Below are positions 23,201 to 32,865 of a stretch of DNA of 64,000 nt, one piece after another. Position numbers and translations under genes: made by a program. The notes beneath the pieces were generated by a model, which had not been told where the DNA came from, searched no databases, and worked only from the letters and a program-made list of their open reading frames with translations. Each line of letters starts with the position of its first letter. Within the stretch, counting starts at the first letter, position 1. Source of the DNA: Morinoia aosen (Eukaryota; Arthropoda; Malacostraca; Amphipoda; Talitridae); contig CM059577.1 in the NCBI GenBank assembly GCA_030386875.1, forward strand, positions 22,207,038 to 22,271,037, in the 5' to 3' direction.

Positions 23201-26200
23201 TGTAGCATCAGGCGACACAGTGTAGCATCACGCGGCACAGTGTAGCATCAGGTGACACAGCGTAGCATGAGATGACACAGTGTAGCATCAGGTGACACAA
23301 TGTAGCATCAGGTGACACAGTGTAACATCAGGTGACACAGTGTAGCATCAGGTGACACATTGTAGCATCAGGTGACACAGTTTAGCATCAGGTGTCACAG
23401 TGTAGCATCAGGTGACACAGTGTAGCATCAGGTGACACAGTGTAGCATCAGGAGACACAGTGTAGCATCAGGTGACACAGTGTAGCATCAGGTGACACAG
23501 TGTAGCATCAGGTGACACAGTGTAGCATGAGATGACACAGTGTAGCATAAGGTGACACAGTGTAGCATCATTAGACACAGTGTAGCATCAGGTGACACAG
23601 TGTAGCATCAGGAGACACAGTGTAGCATCAGGTGACACAGTGTAGCATCAGGTGACACAGTGTAGCATCAGGTGACACAGTGTAGCATCAGGTGACACAG
23701 TGTAGCATCAGGAGACACAGTGTAGCATCAGGTGACACAGTGTAACATCAGGTGACACAGTGTAGCATCAGGTGACACAGTGTAGCATGAGATGACACAG
23801 TGTAGAATCAGGTGACGCAGTGTAGCATCAGGCGACACAGTGTAGCACCAGGTGTAGCACCAGGTGCAGCACCAGATGCAACGTCAGGTGCAGCACCAGA
23901 TGCAACACCAGGTCACACGTGCACCACACGTGCAGGAGCCACACGTGCAGAATGGCCTCTCACGTGCATCCAGCGCGTGTACGTGTCGGGCGGCGGCGAG
24001 CTGGAGGACGAGGGCAAGATCTTCATCGTGCAGACGCGACCGTGAGGGGGGGTCGTGAGGGGCGAGTGGCGGTCGTTGAGGCCGAGTGGTAGTCATGAAG
24101 GGCGAGTGGCAGTCGTGAGTGGCGAGTGGCGGTTGTGAGTGGCGAGTGGCGGTCGTAAGTGGCGAGTAGCGGTCGTGAGTGGCGAGTGACGGTCGTGAGT
24201 GGGTGGCGAGTGGTGGCTGTTGGTGAGAGTAGCGGGTGGTGTTGGTGAGGGTAGCGGGTGGTGTTGGTGAGTGTAGCGGGTTGTGTTGGTGAGAGTAGCG
24301 GGTGGTGTTGGTGAGTGCAGCGGGTTGTGTTGGTGAGAGTAGCTGTAGCGGGTGGTGTTGGTGAGTGTAGCGGTTTGTGTTGGTGAGAGTAGCTGGTGGT
24401 GTTGGTGAGTGTAGCGGGTTGTGTTGGTGAGAGTAGCGGGTGGTGTTGGTGAGTGTAACGGGTGGTGTTTGTGAGTGTAGCGGGTTGTGTTGGTGAGAGT
24501 AGCGGGTGGTGTTGGTTAGGGTAACGGGTGGTGTTGGTGATGATAACGGGTGGTGTTGGTGAGAGTAGAGGGTGGTGTTGGTGATGATAACGGGTGATGT
24601 TGGTGAGTGTAGCGGGTTTTGTTGGTGAGAGTGGCGGGTGGTGTTGGCTAGGGTAACGGGTGGTGTTGGTGATGATAACGGGTGGTGTTGGTTAGGGTAA
24701 CGGGTGGTGTTGGTGATGATAACGGGTGGTGTTGGTGAGTGTAGCGGGTTGTGTTGGTGAGAGTAGCGGGTGGTGTTGATGAGTGTAGCGGGTTGTGTTG
24801 GTGAGAGTAGCGGGTGGTGTTGGTGAGTGTATAGCGGGTTGTGTTGGTGAGAGTAGCGGGTTGTGTTGGTGAGAGTAGCGGGTGGTGTTGGTGAGTGTAG
24901 CGAGTGGTGTTGGTGAGTGCACTATAATTCACTCAATGAGCTCAGGCAATCACCAATTTCATCAGTACGTAATCATTCACGCCAACAGCTAATTCGAATA
25001 TCAAACTATGATGTATTCGTTGATCAGAAAAAAATATGCTTCAGATGAGAAAAAATGTTAGCTACAGTACATATTGCATCAGACTGGAAAGGTTTAATGT
25101 TATTCGAAATTTTCCCTTTTATTTTAGCTATCATTTATTTGACTCCGATCCGTAAACTTTACTTTTCTACTCACCGATACTCTAGTCTTCCCTCTTTAAA
25201 AAGACCTAAGATATGGCGCGCACAGTAAGGAGACACGAAGGCCCGTACTGAGGGTTAGGCAGGCCTTATTTTTGTTGAAATGGAACATGATTTTTGTTTT
25301 GCAGCATACCATCTTTTTCCAGTTCACTGCTGATTTTTCTTCTATGCCGATTACTTTCTTCTTCAACTTTTATTTTGTTCCATAAGCTTTTACTAATCTA
25401 ATTGCTGCTCTAAGCAGTGTGCGGAGGCGGAGACTCACTTCGTGCGTAGATTCCTCGTTTCCAGTATTTTGTACAAAATGGTGCCTTCTGCCTTCTTCCT
25501 TCCCATCCGAGAACACCGTTGTTGTGGTTACGGAAGATTTTACTAACTGATATTCTCATCTTATCTTTTCCCTTTCATTTCAACATGCATTAATCAAATT
25601 GTACTTACAGAGCCCACCCGTGCGGCGAGACGTACCTTTATTTCTACTCGAACGAGCTGGGCCCGTTGCTGGACGGTCTGCACGACGCGGTGTCGGGACT
25701 GCTGGCGAAGGGCAACGGCGGCGACGACACGTCGGTGATAAGCGACCTATCCGAGCTGTCGGGAGCGATAGGGTCGGTTGTGGTCCTACCGCAGCGGCTC
25801 CCCGAGCTCGGCACCGTCAACAAAGTGAGGAAGTCCACCTCAGTGCTCAACTTATCCGAGGTCTCTTCTCATAAAATTAGCTCCGACTTGCTGATGGTGC
25901 CCAGCTCCAAGTCTCTCGGCACCTCCCCTCAGCATAAGATGCTGAGCCACTGCCGCAGAAAGTCCATGAGTGAAACGAATCTAGCGAGAATTTGTTTGGA
26001 TGAAACTGACGAGGAGCTTGATGCGAGAGACGATGATTTAGATGACATAAGACCGGCAGATCAACCCAAAGACAGAACGTCTTCTTCGGGTTCTTACAAC
26101 TCCTACAGGTCTACTGACTCGGGGGTCAGACTTTCTGCATCGCCTTCGAATTATGACCAGGCGACCATGAGGAGACTAGTCACAAAATCAGACTCCATTG

Positions 26201-28542
26201 ATTCTGGAGTCCGAGCATGTGTCAAAGACGATGCGCACAGAGACTACCCCCACGTATCCGCTAGTCTTCCTGTCCCAACTTTTCCTGAGTCTGAAGAAAT
26301 GCGCAGAAATGCTGATGCGTATTTCAGCGAATCCAAGTCCGGCGAGCTGTCGAGTCGCAACATCGGCAGTCAGGAGGAAGAGCCAGATGTGAACGCCAGA
26401 GTTGGCGCTTGGTGTTTGCAAAGCGCCAAGGCTCGGAAATCTTTCTTCTTGAAGAATTTAAATGCTGCTACTATTCCCAGCAACAGAGAAAAGTTCTTGA
26501 CAAAAAGTTTGTCTAGGACGTTGTCGGAATCCTACAAAGAAATTCCTGAGAGAAGTGGAGTTAAAGACGAATACAGAAAAGCAATGGAGAACCCTATTTT
26601 AACAACGAAACACACTACGGTGTATGAGGAAATAAAAGATGTGCTGAAACCCCTCAGCGAAAAGAAATTAGATAAAGAACACGAGTATGAAGACCTGGAA
26701 AAACTCAGAAAAGATATCAAGCGCAGCTACAGCTTCCAAGAGAAAACTCAACCTCCTCCCCCACTACCACCTAGACGGCCTAAATCATTTTCTCCGGATC
26801 CATGGGTTGAAGGTTCTTTAAGTAAAACAGGAACTCTTCGAAAGATATTTGGTTTATCTTTTCACAACAAATCACACTCCCAAGACAGCATGCTTGAAAT
26901 GGAAGCCCCGCAGCTTGGGGATGAACGCTTGAATGCGAGCAACATGGCAAGTTCTGATGTGGCCACCGTGCAGGCATTAGGCACGTTGCCGAGACCAAGA
27001 AGACGAGCCACCATGGATGTCTTCGAACGTCATCAGAGTTTTTCCAGTTGCTCTCCGAGAATGTCACCCAAACAGAAACTGCGCAACCCTTTCGGAATTT
27101 CACCGTCCAGATCACCACGAATTCCGCGGCCTAAGAATTTGTTTATTTTCAAGTCATCTTCCAACCATGAAGAAAATTCATCACCGTCTGCACAGGCGAG
27201 TTTGCGGTACCAGCGACAGATGATGATGCAGGCTCAGAAAACTCCTAGTACGGACAGTTCCCTTGCAGATGTGTCCACTCCAGACACTCCCAAACCAGGC
27301 AATTTTTACCGAGGGAGCTACAGACCTGATTCCGTTCACTTGGAAACTCCAGACACTGGAGATGAGTCCGGTGGAAGGGACGGTTCTTCCTCAGGGTTCA
27401 GTTTGAAGAGTCCAAAGATTATGAGTAAAACTTTCAGTTTTCTACGGAAGTTTCCGAAAGAAAAGTATGGATCGCTTGAACAGAAAAGAAAATCAACTAT
27501 TTCAGTCACAGCTCAACTTGATTCAGCTGATTCTCCCAACAAAGTACCCAACAGTTTTTCTTTGGACAGCTTCGCAGTTGAGGCTGAAGCTGTTAGAGGC
27601 GCCGAGGAGGTCCCTCAATCTAAGCACGTCGATCACAAAAAAACAGAAGGTAGAAAAGCATCAATCAGTAAAGGGTCGGGATTGCCTCCTCCATCTGCTG
27701 GGATTTTGATACCTCGAGGCCCTCCGTACCCAGACAAAGGAAGCAGTGCAAGTCCAGCTACCACACCATCTGGTGTGCATGCCAGCTGTTCCTTTGGCAG
27801 GCCTGGCACTCCTCCAGCCACCGACTTGCCTCTCAGAAGTGCCAATCGCCAGCCATCAGCATCTTCCATCTGGAATGTGCCAGGAATTCCCCCTCAGCAC
27901 TCTCTAGCAAAGCACAACGACTCAGAACCTCAATATGCAAACCTAGGTCCTGATCCAGATTACATGACTGTTGAAGAGATTGCCGGGGCGTTTCGCAAGA
28001 CTACGCCAACGCTTCCCCCCAAAGGCATCACTGACCCTGGAGGGTACTTGTCAATGGGTGACATACGACAATTGAAGGCAATGCCTGACACTCAACAAGC
28101 GCGCCCGCCCGACCACGAATACATGTCCATGGATGACATTCAGACAACGATGTACTCTGAGTACCCCAAAGTGTGTGGGTCGGCCACATCCTCCATGGAC
28201 CGCAGGCAGACCCACCACCACCACCCGCACCACCATCCTTACGTCTCGCAGCTGCGTCAGATGCATCAACCTTTGGACAAGAGTAACATCAGGAGCGTCA
28301 GTTCAGGATCTCCCGGACCACCTGTAGACTTCAGTAACAAGCCTCCACCGACTGGGTTCATCCACAAAAGCGCCCCTGGGAGCCGCAAAACCTCTTGCTG
28401 TGAGGGGTCCTCTCCTTCAGACTATCTCACACCCCAAGAAGTGGGACGACTTCTCCGCAGGGAGCTTCTCCACACCGCCACCAGCAGGACGAGGCAAGAA
28501 CACGAACGGTCTCATCCACCACAAAAGCACTCGCACAACTAA
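8102..28542 (+). CDS. PH + IRS-type PTB docking protein (IRS/DOK-like), 7 coding exons
   Basis: Joining 8102-8206, 8688-8847, 10171-10288, 16379-16527, 18553-18684, 23951-24041 and 25611-28542 gives 3,687 nt, 1,228 codons plus stop. Every junction is GT-AG and phases match (0,1,2,1,1,2). Residues ~14-167 read as a PH domain: the GFLDVK start, a WKRRCWVVV strand, and a C-terminal helix with the invariant Trp (W158). Residues ~182-285 read as an IRS-type PTB domain: NWPVS strand, [23 protein letters not shown], a Tyr-rich strand and a terminal amphipathic helix. R230 and R251 are plausible phosphotyrosine-binding arginines. The tail is Ser/Pro/Lys-rich with [10 protein letters not shown] (633-642), a His run (1120-1127) and Tyr motifs at 1027, 1036, 1064, 1089 and 1190; YLSM and YMSM fit the PI3-kinase p85 consensus. 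Inferred role: membrane-associated adaptor for receptor tyrosine kinases. DOK-, DOK7- or IRS-type subfamily is undecided. A further 5' exon is possible. Confidence 0.88.
8207..8350. repeat. G-rich tract at exon 1 donor
   Basis: Starts at the donor GTGAGG with a G run (about 14), followed by irregular GGGGAGG and GGCAGGGA units. It is imperfect rather than a clean array. Confidence 0.7.
8688..8847 (+). CDS. Gene 1 exon 2: PH strand and Ser/Thr/Pro insert
   Basis: Acceptor TCTTGCAG|GTGCAAG, donor CTCAG|GTGAGG, phase 0 in and 1 out. It encodes [14 protein letters not shown], a classic second PH strand with basic residues, followed by about 40 residues of Ser/Thr/Pro/Ala low complexity that would form a large loop inside the PH fold. 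Confidence 0.82.
9390..9555. repeat. Dispersed repeat family 2, copy 2
   Basis: Diverged copy of 7,424-7,615. It is directly followed by a copy of the ~300-bp dispersed family 1, so the two families may be parts of one longer element. Confidence 0.6.
9562..9890 (+). repeat. Dispersed repeat family 1, copy b
   Basis: Has TGTTATATCTATTG, GAGGTCTCAAGTTGAGGGCT, ACAAACCATC, GGACACATTTTGTGCATAGA and CATACTAAATGG. Lies in intron 2 of gene 1. Confidence 0.7.
9936..10145. repeat. ~22-bp minisatellite before exon 3
   Basis: Roughly nine imperfect units built from GTATCTCTGATACATCTC plus TCAC, with a GGCGTATCTC variant alternating in the first half. The array stops about 25 nt before the exon 3 acceptor. 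Confidence 0.9.
10171..10288 (+). CDS. Gene 1 exon 3: PH domain core
   Basis: Acceptor CCTCCCCCTCAG|GCGGC and donor TCCAA|GTAAAT. With the G carried from exon 2 it reads [11 protein letters not shown] and ends in IRRAKS plus two bases of the next Lys codon. The strand pattern with a HIDLVHKI segment fits the middle of a PH domain. Confidence 0.85.
10651..10708. repeat. Hairpin with 25-bp arms
   Basis: CCCAGTCTAACTTTTTTGCC is mirrored by GGCGAAAAAGTTAGACTGGG with a small loop. Only two or three mismatches. Lies in intron 3 of gene 1. Confidence 0.75.
10935..11195. repeat. 19-bp minisatellite
   Basis: About 13 units of TAGTCCCCACAGTGTATCA, with single-base length variants. Intron 3 of gene 1. 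Confidence 0.93.
11345..11645 (+). repeat. Dispersed repeat family 1, copy c
   Basis: Has ACTGTATCTATG, AAGTCTCGAGCC, ATGATCCATCTG, ACACACCTTGTACATAGATT and CATGCTAAATGGTG. Lies in intron 3 of gene 1. Confidence 0.7.
11646..12535. other. Intron 3 stretch without recognised features
   Basis: Unique, AT-rich toward the end. A short open frame at 11,862-12,077 has no recognisable product. Confidence 0.4.
12540..13082. repeat. ~32-bp minisatellite
   Basis: About 17 diverged units containing CTCTGGCAGGTCTTCACTAA plus GCTGCATTGTAC. It abuts the non-LTR retrotransposon. Confidence 0.92.
13787..14674 (+). pseudogene. Longest open remnant of the non-LTR ORF2
   Basis: About 295 codons covering the end of the endonuclease and the linker into RT. 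It terminates at a TGA (14,672-14,674), after which the same frame continues with the RT motif [16 protein letters not shown]. It is therefore an interrupted fragment rather than a host gene. Confidence 0.75.
15298..15983 (+). pseudogene. Non-LTR ORF2 C-terminal remnants
   Basis: Two open pieces (15,298-15,528 and 15,744-15,983) carry the thumb-like [12 protein letters not shown] segment and a C-terminal [12 protein letters not shown] motif. The latter is the usual ending of CR1/Jockey-type ORF2 proteins. Frameshifts separate the pieces. Confidence 0.65.
16379..16527 (+). CDS. Gene 1 exon 4: PH C-terminal helix
   Basis: Acceptor TCCGTCAG|G completes the split Lys codon (AA|G). It encodes [19 protein letters not shown], then the PH C-terminal helix with the near-invariant Trp ([12 protein letters not shown]). 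The donor used here is ATGCAG|GTGTGG at 16,528. The same TGCAG|GTGTGG recurs at 21-bp steps downstream, so later in-frame donors are possible and the true exon end could vary by multiples of seven codons. Confidence 0.82.
16523..16625. repeat. 21-bp minisatellite containing the exon 4 donor
   Basis: Four near-identical units starting TGCAGGTGTGGTGC, the first of which spans the exon 4 / intron 4 boundary, followed by a degraded fifth. Each unit repeats TGCAG|GTGTGG. Confidence 0.95.
16690..18025. other. Intron 4 unique stretch
   Basis: AT-rich, with the small non-LTR fragment at 17,195-17,255 and nothing else I can support. Confidence 0.4.
17195..17255 (+). repeat. Short duplicate of the non-LTR endonuclease region
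   Basis: CTTTGTGGCG, one or two differences, then GGTTTGATAATGCATGTGAA closely matches 13,338-13,378 in the same orientation. It is a small second fragment of the same family. Confidence 0.5.
18030..18470 (-). mobile_element. 3' fragment of a second non-LTR retrotransposon
   Basis: Read on the minus strand it gives TIEAWYGKH and, near the end, [15 protein letters not shown]. This is the same kind of C-terminal ORF2 motif as in the larger element but clearly diverged. Frameshifts and stops interrupt it. It lies in intron 4 of gene 1, antisense to the gene. Confidence 0.6.
18553..18684 (+). CDS. Gene 1 exon 5: PTB N-terminal half
   Basis: Acceptor TTGCCCGCAG|CACACC; the phase from exon 4 makes G|CA an Ala codon. 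It reads [12 protein letters not shown], an acidic stretch, then [11 protein letters not shown] and NLVIKDVHN. This is the order of the first strands of IRS/DOK-type PTB domains. Donor CAACG|GTGGGT, phase 1. A nearer AG at 18,562-18,563 breaks the phase. Confidence 0.83.
18690..20405. repeat. Minisatellite, 19-bp then 16-bp units
   Basis: Starts a few bases after the exon 5 donor as degenerate GGGGCCCGT units. It becomes ~44 copies of GTCAGTGGGGCCATCATTA (to ~19,640), then ~44 copies of the 16-bp GTCAGTGGGGCCATCA (19,690-20,402). The 16-bp part is open in forward frames; not taken as coding. Confidence 0.97.
20406..20685. other. Unique island between arrays in intron 5
   Basis: AT-rich, 280 bp, no exon or repeat recognised. 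It is the only sizeable unique part of intron 5. Confidence 0.5.
20688..23905. repeat. Minisatellite, 21-bp then 20-bp units
   Basis: About 117 units of GACACGAATGTAGCATCAGG plus T (to ~23,150), then ~35 units of GACACAGTGTAGCATCAGGT (20 bp), ending in degraded CAGGTGCAGCACCAGATGCA text about 45 nt before exon 6. The 21-bp section yields a 493-codon minus-strand frame (ATFVSPD repeat), judged spurious. Confidence 0.97.
23951..24041 (+). CDS. Gene 1 exon 6: PTB middle strands
   Basis: Choosing acceptor CACGTGCAG|AATGG rather than the later CATCCAG (23,973) is what restores phase: G|AA makes Glu, giving [12 protein letters not shown] and later [12 protein letters not shown] followed by an IRR/IQR-like strand is characteristic of IRS/DOK PTB domains. 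The donor is ACC|GTGAGG, phase 2. The exon is sandwiched between two minisatellites. Confidence 0.83.
24042..24205. repeat. 20-bp minisatellite at exon 6 donor
   Basis: About eight units of CGGTCGTGAGTGGCGAGTGG. The first base of the array is the first base of the donor, and each unit repeats a GTGAG donor-like motif. Confidence 0.93.
24206..24922. repeat. 22-bp minisatellite
   Basis: About 32 units of GTTGGTGAGAGTAGCGGGTG plus GT, with GTGTAGCGGG and GATAACGGG variants. Continuous with the 20-bp array before it. Confidence 0.95.
25225..25525 (+). repeat. Dispersed repeat family 1, copy d
   Basis: Has CTGAGGGTTAGGCAGGCCTT, CATACCATCTTTTTC, CTTCGTGCGTAGATTC and AAAATGGTGCCTTC. It ends about 85 nt before the acceptor of gene 1 exon 7. 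Confidence 0.7.
25611..28542 (+). CDS. Gene 1 exon 7: PTB C-terminus and signalling tail
   Basis: Acceptor GTACTTACAG|A completes a Pro codon. The first 35 residues finish the PTB domain (HPCGE, a YLYFY strand, helix [13 protein letters not shown]). The remaining ~940 residues are predicted disordered. They contain many basic-Ser motifs, [10 protein letters not shown], a His-rich patch and four spaced Tyr motifs ([33 protein letters not shown]). TAA stop at 28,540-28,542. The reading frame is uninterrupted for 2.9 kb and composition is ordinary coding DNA, unlike the repeat-driven open frames elsewhere. Confidence 0.93.
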
Positions 28543-28725
28543 TCAATTTTTGCTTGCTATTTCTGGTCTCGGCTTGTGTTTGTGAGAGGCAGTCACAACC
28601 TGTGCATGCAGGGCTAGGAGTACGAATTTTTTTTTCATTGGTGTTAAAGGTGTGCGTTTGAATAATTAGTCAGTGCAATATGAGTAGTAGTAGTGGTCAA
28701 AATTAGGAAGCACGCAACGCTCTAT

Positions 28726-28731
28726 AATAAA
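28726..28731 (+). promoter_or_regulatory. Candidate poly(A) signal of gene 1 (proximal)
   Basis: AATAAA lies 184 nt after the gene 1 stop. It is the first canonical hexamer I see in the 3' flank. Actual use is unknown. Confidence 0.4.
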
Positions 28732-31340
28732 CGGCATTAGTCGTCCCAAAAAGTAATATGAACGCTCTTATTACGCAATTTCATCGACGTAGTAAATTAA
28801 TCGCAAAAAGCGTATAAACATTGTCCAACATGCGTCAGTTAACTCTCCACTTTATAAAAAATTGGCCTCAAAATTACTGGATGCGGAGCCCCAATCTGAG
28901 GAAGTGTGGGTTATTGAAGTGTCTCTCGGTCGCAATATTTTTGCTCGATGTTGTAGATTTAGGGTTTTAAATTGATGAGTTTCTTCATCCCAGGCACTGA
29001 ATATGAGTTTGTTTTAGTGTACTAGTGGACACTGAAAGTGAAAAAGCTGTTACAAAAACTTTCAGGTAGTACAAGAACATTAATGAGGTAGGCCTATACG
29101 TGTATATCTCCCTGAATGTGGCTGCTCCGTAGCGATCGGTAAGAATGAGTGGGGGGAAATTATAAGATTCCAGCATGGGAGTGCAAAAACAAGATAGACT
29201 TAACAGCCGAAAACAATTTAACGGTTTTCAGAATTACTTTTTGCTCTTTGTGGGAATTAGCGGAGTAGATTAGCAGAACTGGTAATGCTATTATTCTGTT
29301 GTGCGAACGACCAAGTCTAGGTCATAAAGCAACATTTAACTAATGAAGATTGGCTTGAATTGTACAAATTTAAGCGAGAAGTGCGTAGGAAAGAAACTAC
29401 GCACGGGTAGGAATTACTGAATTGGTAGGTTCACCAACTTCGGAGTCTCTTTACTTCCGACTTTCAGCTTCCGAGTACTCTACTATCAAAGCTCCCGAGA
29501 AATTGTTACAACTGGTATTGATAAATCCGTTGCAAGTAGAGCAAAGTTTTGTTCATGTGTAGCGTTTCACTAGAATCGGTAAATCCTTTTTGAACAAGTG
29601 CACTCGGGCAGTCGTCTGTCCTTCACGCTCTGACCTTTACAGACGCTGCGACGATATCCTTCGCTGCATATTCTTTTTAGTGAATGCACTCCAATTTTAC
29701 GAGTCCTCGTGGAGTGTAAAATTTTGGATTATTCTTTCAGTACTCTCTCATGGTTGGAAAGTTCCTGTCATATTTACATAACTCAACAGGCATCTCCAAT
29801 ACCTGTATAAAAAGAAGGGGTTAGTCTATGGTTTTAAATGTAGCCATCATTACGTTTCCCGAAAGAGCTTCATCAAAGATGTATCTTTTGCAACGTTTGG
29901 GAGCATACGTCAACTGGTTTACTCCTGAGACATTACAGTTTCCTTTTGATGTTATCTCTATTTGAAAAGCGATGCCAGAAAGGCGACGCCAGAAGTTTGA
30001 AGCCGTCAGAAACGAGATTTTGAGCTCCACATGTGTTTCCAATTGCTTTCGCTTCAGATTTCCTGTTCTTCAACAGCCTAAAGATTGGCTTCTGTAGCCC
30101 TCAGTGGCATTCACATCATCACATGGCTCTAATTTAATTTCCTTTATGAACATAGAGCGATACATTATTCGCTACAAACCTCCTTCTTGCAGATGGAGGA
30201 ATGCATGTACGAGGAAAGGTAGAAATTTATGAACCTGCGGTAGTTGGATGGAGGAACAATGGAATTTGAATCTCATTATTCGGCTACTTTTCTCGATGTA
30301 TCCAGCAATTTTAAACTAATTGGTTGCTTTTTTAGCGCACGAAAAGAAAATGCGGCTTTTTGAACATCGCAAGCAGTAGATAAGACGAGGCAAATGTTCT
30401 TTCTACGGCTGAACTTATGACCTGTACAATACTCGGATTGGAGGTCTGTACAGTGCCCGCATTGAAGGTTGGTGCATCCATTAGGTAGGTGATTGTGCGC
30501 TCCTTGAATTTCCATGAATTCGCAATATTGACTTTATTATAAATTGAACGCTCAAGGTAATTTTTATTCAGTGTTTGTGTATGTTGTGTGATTTACTGTG
30601 ACTTGTGTCAAACATAGTGTTCATTGATTCGTACACGTGAAAGATATATTGATCAGTGCAATTACTTGCAATCTTCACGTTCTCATACAGAAGAAGAGGG
30701 TGCCTCATACGCGTGCTTGAATGTAATTTAGTATTAAAAAAACTCGGAAAATAATAGTCTTGCTTTAGTGCAATTTGTATATTTTTAGTTGCAGATAACA
30801 GACAATGCTTCTAATAGGAAAGATGCTTGAGAAAACGGAATGGATTGAAGTGTTTTCAAGAAGAAACATTTTGGGCGAGAAAATTTAAGGGAGATTTGTA
30901 AGTGCAGTGAAGAATTAAGTGAGAAAAGAAATTGTGTAAGCTGTGCCGACGTGTCAAAATATGTATTGTACGTAGTAAGAGGACTAAGCCTATGCTATTT
31001 AAGATTAATCCATTGAGGTTTTTGTCGCCAGTGACTAAACTGTGTGCTGTGTATTTCTAAATAAACATTTTTTCTTCGATATTTAAGTGCAAAAAACTCT
31101 TGTTGTTAAGCAACGCAAAAAGAAGATTTTTCACGATGCAGTAGCTGTACAAAGGAAATAGAATACCCCATCCCCTCCCAGCCCTTGTAGTGGGTAGTGT
31201 CCGTCTGCGAGTGCGGCTCATGGAAGAATCTTCACATTAAATAAATGCATTTCTGTCACTCAGGCATTGGGAAGCCATGCTGAAAGTAGACGTAATCATT
31301 TGGCGATTTTTTGCGCCTATAACGCAGTTACGCTGCGCAA
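28732..31340. other. 3' flank of gene 1
   Basis: AT-rich unique sequence without a recognised gene. It may be 3' UTR up to the distal AATAAA at 31,060. Confidence 0.4.
31060..31065 (+). promoter_or_regulatory. Candidate distal poly(A) signal of gene 1
   Basis: AATAAA is followed by a T-rich stretch (ACATTTTTTCTTCG), a good cleavage-site context. It would give a 3' UTR of about 2.5 kb across AT-rich unique sequence. Confidence 0.3.
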
Positions 31341-31344
31341 ACCA

Positions 31345-31602
31345 TTGGCGTTTTTGATTGAAATTGGATCGTAACTATTCATATTCATGGCGTTTTTGAT
31401 TGCAAGGGGCTCGAGAATATTCATGTTGTCAATGTTTTCAATAGTAATTGGCTAGTTAATATTCATGTTGACGGCGTTTCTGATTGAAATTGGCTCGTAA
31501 CTGTTCATGTTACCTCTCAGGTATTCATGTTACCTCTCAAGTATTCATGTTACCTCTCAGGTATTCATGTTACCTCTCAGGTATTCATGTTACCTCTCAG
31601 GT
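31345..31602. repeat. Nested tandem repeats, ~57 bp then 20 bp
   Basis: Three diverged ~57-bp units (GGCGTTTTTGATTG ... ATATTCATG) lead into five units of ATTCATGTTACCTCTCAGGT (31,502-31,601). Confidence 0.75.
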
Positions 31603-32524
31603 ATTGCCATAAGTGTTGCCATTTTAACACTTGAGTTATTGCAAAACTGTTAATTCATGCGGCCAAATCAAAATCCCCTTAATATGTTAATTTTGTTCAA
31701 TCTTATCTGAGTTTCTTCGTCACGTTTATGCTGCCGTGTTAATATTACTTCTTTTAGTGTTTTTGTCATGTCACAATTCCCGCTAATGCTAGTCTTGCCT
31801 AATTTTCTGCACTGTGAGGGAACTGCTCTTCGACGTGCATTCAAAACTTGTTCTTCAGTTGAGCGTAAGATTCGTGAGCTACGCCAGAGGAAGTGAACTG
31901 ACAGTCTTTTCCCACGTCAGTGTATCAGCAGCGGCCGTGGCTACTGTATCAGCTGCTGAGGGAAGGATGGTTGTAGAGGGTAAAGTTGTTCATTTAGGTT
32001 AGCTTTACTTTTGTTGATTCGCTTGCTGACACCATTGCAAGCAAAGGCAACGTTCTGTGAAGCCTATTTTTCCAGGAGTGTTAACAGCACATGTGTCCTG
32101 CTGCTGTTAAAACGCTGTTAGGGCGTGGATGTGGTCTAACTTTTATGCATATTACTAGAGATAGTTACTTTGTTATAGTTTTAGCCAATCGCCCCTTAGG
32201 ATTCAAATTTAATTTAAACCAATTACTGTTCATGTTTCAGTGCATCATCAAAATTTTGCGGAAAGAAAGAAGGTCAAAGACAAAGCCGAGTGAAAAGAAA
32301 ATTGAAAAATCCATTTCTTAAAATATGAGCCAAACTGATAGAAATCAGCCACGACTGTAGACTTGTCCAGTAAGAGGCAACTGAAATCTGAAGTTCTCAT
32401 GGAAATGAAGCTTTTTTAATGGCTTAGATGTTTGTAAATTAATGTTTCAACGGCCACAAGTTCGCCATAACTTCCAACACGAAACTGAACGCACTGACAA
32501 ATTCGCAGCCTTAACTGTCGCACT

Positions 32525-32840
32525 TCTCAGGGGATACAACTCTCGTATCTCTGAGAATAAGCGCTTCCGGAGGCGAAATGTGTGATCCCGACCAATAGGT
32601 TTGGTATGCCATTTTTCTGTCTAAAAATTGTAGAATAAAGCTTTGTTTTGCGACGAACGATATTTCCTCGGTTCACTGCTGTACCGTTTTCAGCATCTCA
32701 TACTTGCTCCTTCAAATTTGATCTTGTTTCACAATCTTCCTTTTCAACTTACTATTTCTATGCGCATTGGATTTTGTGTGAGAACACACACATGGTGTAT
32801 AGATTCTGCGTTCCCTTAACTCAATTCTAAATGGGGCGGT
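32525..32840 (+). repeat. Dispersed repeat family 1, copy e
   Basis: Has CAGGGGATACAACTCTCGTA, CGGTTCACTGCTGT, GTGAGAACACACACATGGTG and CTAAATGGGG. Adjacent in tandem to copy f. Confidence 0.75.
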
Positions 32841-32865
32841 TTTTTATGCGTCTTTTTGAGCACAC

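Noticed and set aside
23951-23980. Alternative exon 6 acceptor at 23,973
   Set aside because: It breaks the phase with exon 5 and removes the EWPLTCIQ strand expected of a PTB domain.
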